Shown here: piece by piece, positions 15,885-17,066 of the stretch
How the letters are laid out: every line of letters begins with the position of its first letter
Numbering within the stretch: the first letter of the stretch is position 1
NCBI GenBank assembly: GCA_001969505.1
Contig: LSSK01000706.1
Location: forward strand, 1-17,066
Direction: 5' to 3'
Source of the DNA: Zancudomyces culisetae
Taxonomy: Eukaryota; Kickxellomycota; Harpellomycetes; Harpellales; Legeriomycetaceae
DNA length: 17,066 nucleotides
Program-made: the position numbers and the translations under genes
Notes under the pieces: generated by a model
What the model was told of the DNA's origin: nothing
Seen by the model: only the letters and a program-made list of their open reading frames with translations
Databases searched by the model: none

Positions 15885-16855
15885 TTTCTTCTAACCCTTT
15901 GTTATATTTTAAGCCACTACGAGTAATATTTATTATTCTCTATAAAACCATATGCAACTTTTGTTATTTTAAATGAAATAAATGAAAATAGTGAAAAATA
16001 ACAACATCAGCTTCAATTCGAACATCTGTATCTTAGTATATATATATACCTCAAGACAGAAAGTTTATGAAATAGCTGCTACTTCGCTTCTAATTTACGT
16101 GTGCTTGAACAGCAGTAACCATGAAGTTTTATTTTTAGTGTTTTTTGCAATTGATATAAAATTAATATGCTTGTTGATTAAGCACCTACTGCTCTAAGCA
16201 CAGAGGCTATGTCATATTCTTAATTACAATAAATATATAATGCTGAAAACCAAACTTAATGGCAAAACATACATAAGAATTGCCGTTTCCTTAAATAGCA
16301 TTGGTATATAGGCGTTTTTTGTTGGAAAAAAAAGTTCACTTCAGCACTTATTTTTAAATCTAGTTTAAACTAAACTGCAAAAGCTTACACGAACTGTTAA
16401 CATTTTATTGCTTTTGGCTGGTATACAAAGCATTTATGCCATGGTTTCTAGCTTCAGATTCAAAAAAAAAAAGCTAGAAGCGGAAATTTATTATCAAAAA
16501 AGTTATGGTAATGTATAAATAAAACATATATTATGTAAAATTAATTGAAGGAATGATATAATTCTGTGATTTTAACCGAATTGGATTACAAAGCTGCAAT
16601 AACTAGGGAAAAGTTATCAATAATTGTGTAAACGCAAATTCACACACTTTATCGCCTCTCAACAAAAGGCTCTATATAGATTACTACAAATATTAGCCAT
16701 AATTAGATAGATGGCATAAGTCTGCGCTTTCTTTTGAAATTAACCAGCGAAAAAAAAATAATTCCAAGTTCAAGATGCAGTTTTGTTTTATTTTTTACTG
16801 TTAACTTGTTAAGTAAACACAATGTAAAGCTACAAAAAATAATCCTACACAATAT
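15885..16855. other. AT-rich spacer upstream of the oxidoreductase gene
   Basis: The spacer separates the start of the oxidoreductase gene from the stop of the right-edge gene, both on the minus strand. A 71-codon plus-strand ORF (15982-16197) has the Ile/Leu/Asn-rich composition of translated AT-rich DNA and no recognisable domain. An inverted repeat lies at 16446-16479. I see no RNA gene. Confidence 0.55.
16446..16479. repeat. Inverted repeat, 9-bp perfect arms, 16-base loop
   Basis: TTCTAGCTT (16446-16454) and AAGCTAGAA (16471-16479) are perfect reverse complements around an A-rich loop. It could form a hairpin in RNA downstream of the right-edge gene or upstream of the oxidoreductase gene. 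Function unknown. Confidence 0.5.
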
Positions 16856-17065
16856 CTACCTAAAAAATCTCCTCCGTCCCTCTAGGGACTCCATACCCAC
16901 CGGGCGTTGGTTCAAGGAGGTTGTTTCTGATCTAAGTCGGTCTAAGATTTGTATCCTCGTTCGACATATTCCGTCCAAAAATTGTGCCGTCACCAGCTCA
17001 GCCAAAGACGGTGCTTCGGTTTCTCTCTTCTTAACGGAGAGAGTAACCATTCTTTTTGACTCCCC
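16856..17065 (-). CDS. Unidentified protein, C-terminal 69 residues (5' end outside window)
   Basis: A minus-strand frame is open from the right edge to a TAG at 16856-16858 (69 codons plus stop). It is less AT-rich than the spacer beside it. The peptide is mixed and charged: KKRETEAPSLAEL, then a predicted amphipathic helix (TAQFLDGICRTRIQILDRLR), and a basic end EGRRRFFR. The ATG at 17050 is probably internal, because codons for GESKR precede it without a stop up to the edge. This could also be the last exon of a spliced gene. I do not recognise the family, and no catalytic or binding motif is visible. Confidence 0.55.
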   Translation of the reverse strand, partial: GESKRMVTLSVKKRETEAPSLAELVTAQFLDGICRTRIQILDRLRSETTSLNQRPVGMESLEGRRRFFR

Positions 17066-17066
17066 T

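Noticed and set aside
15982-16197. 71-codon plus-strand hydrophobic ORF
   Set aside because: Hydrophobicity comes from AT-rich codons (Ile, Leu, Phe); no other coding evidence.

Overview
The window looks like nuclear DNA of a fungus, probably an ascomycete with yeast-like traits. Three things point there. One gene matches Ask1, a subunit of the DASH/Dam1 kinetochore ring that is essentially fungal. One gene is a seven-knuckle CNBP/Gis2/Byr3 protein broken by six short GT-AG introns (81-119 bp), some with CTAAT-like branch sites. The spacers are long, AT-rich and full of A/T homopolymers, while the exons are clearly less AT-rich. Six introns in a Gis2-type gene do not fit intron-poor yeasts such as Saccharomyces or Candida. 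I cannot name the genus.

Layout, left to right. Bases 3-377 (+) are the end of an Arg/Pro-rich protein running in from the left; its true frame has no start codon inside the window. A convergent spacer (378-1318) follows. Bases 1319-4708 (-) encode a 1129-residue Rho-type guanine nucleotide exchange factor with a central DH-PH pair. Bases 4709-8118 form a 3.4 kb stretch in which I find no convincing gene. Bases 8119-10677 (-) encode an unusually long (852-residue) Ask1. Bases 11445-12674 (-) hold the seven-exon, 214-residue zinc-knuckle gene, reconstructed here by hand with every reading-frame phase closing. Bases 12675-13736 contain its promoter side plus exon-like open stretches that I could not resolve into a gene. 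Bases 13737-15884 (-) encode a 715-residue ferric reductase/NADPH oxidase-like membrane protein with all four haem histidines but an altered NADPH site and a large Ser/Thr-rich loop. After a spacer, 16856-17065 (-) is the C-terminal end of an unidentified protein entering from the right.

All four complete genes lie on the minus strand. They do not form a pathway: they cover Rho GTPase signalling, chromosome segregation, RNA binding/translation and transmembrane electron transfer. No tRNA, rRNA, mobile element, CRISPR array or plasmid/phage feature was recognised. The points most worth a second look are the knuckle-splitting introns, the divergent oxidoreductase, the long gene-free interval, and possible missed exons at 12861-13787.
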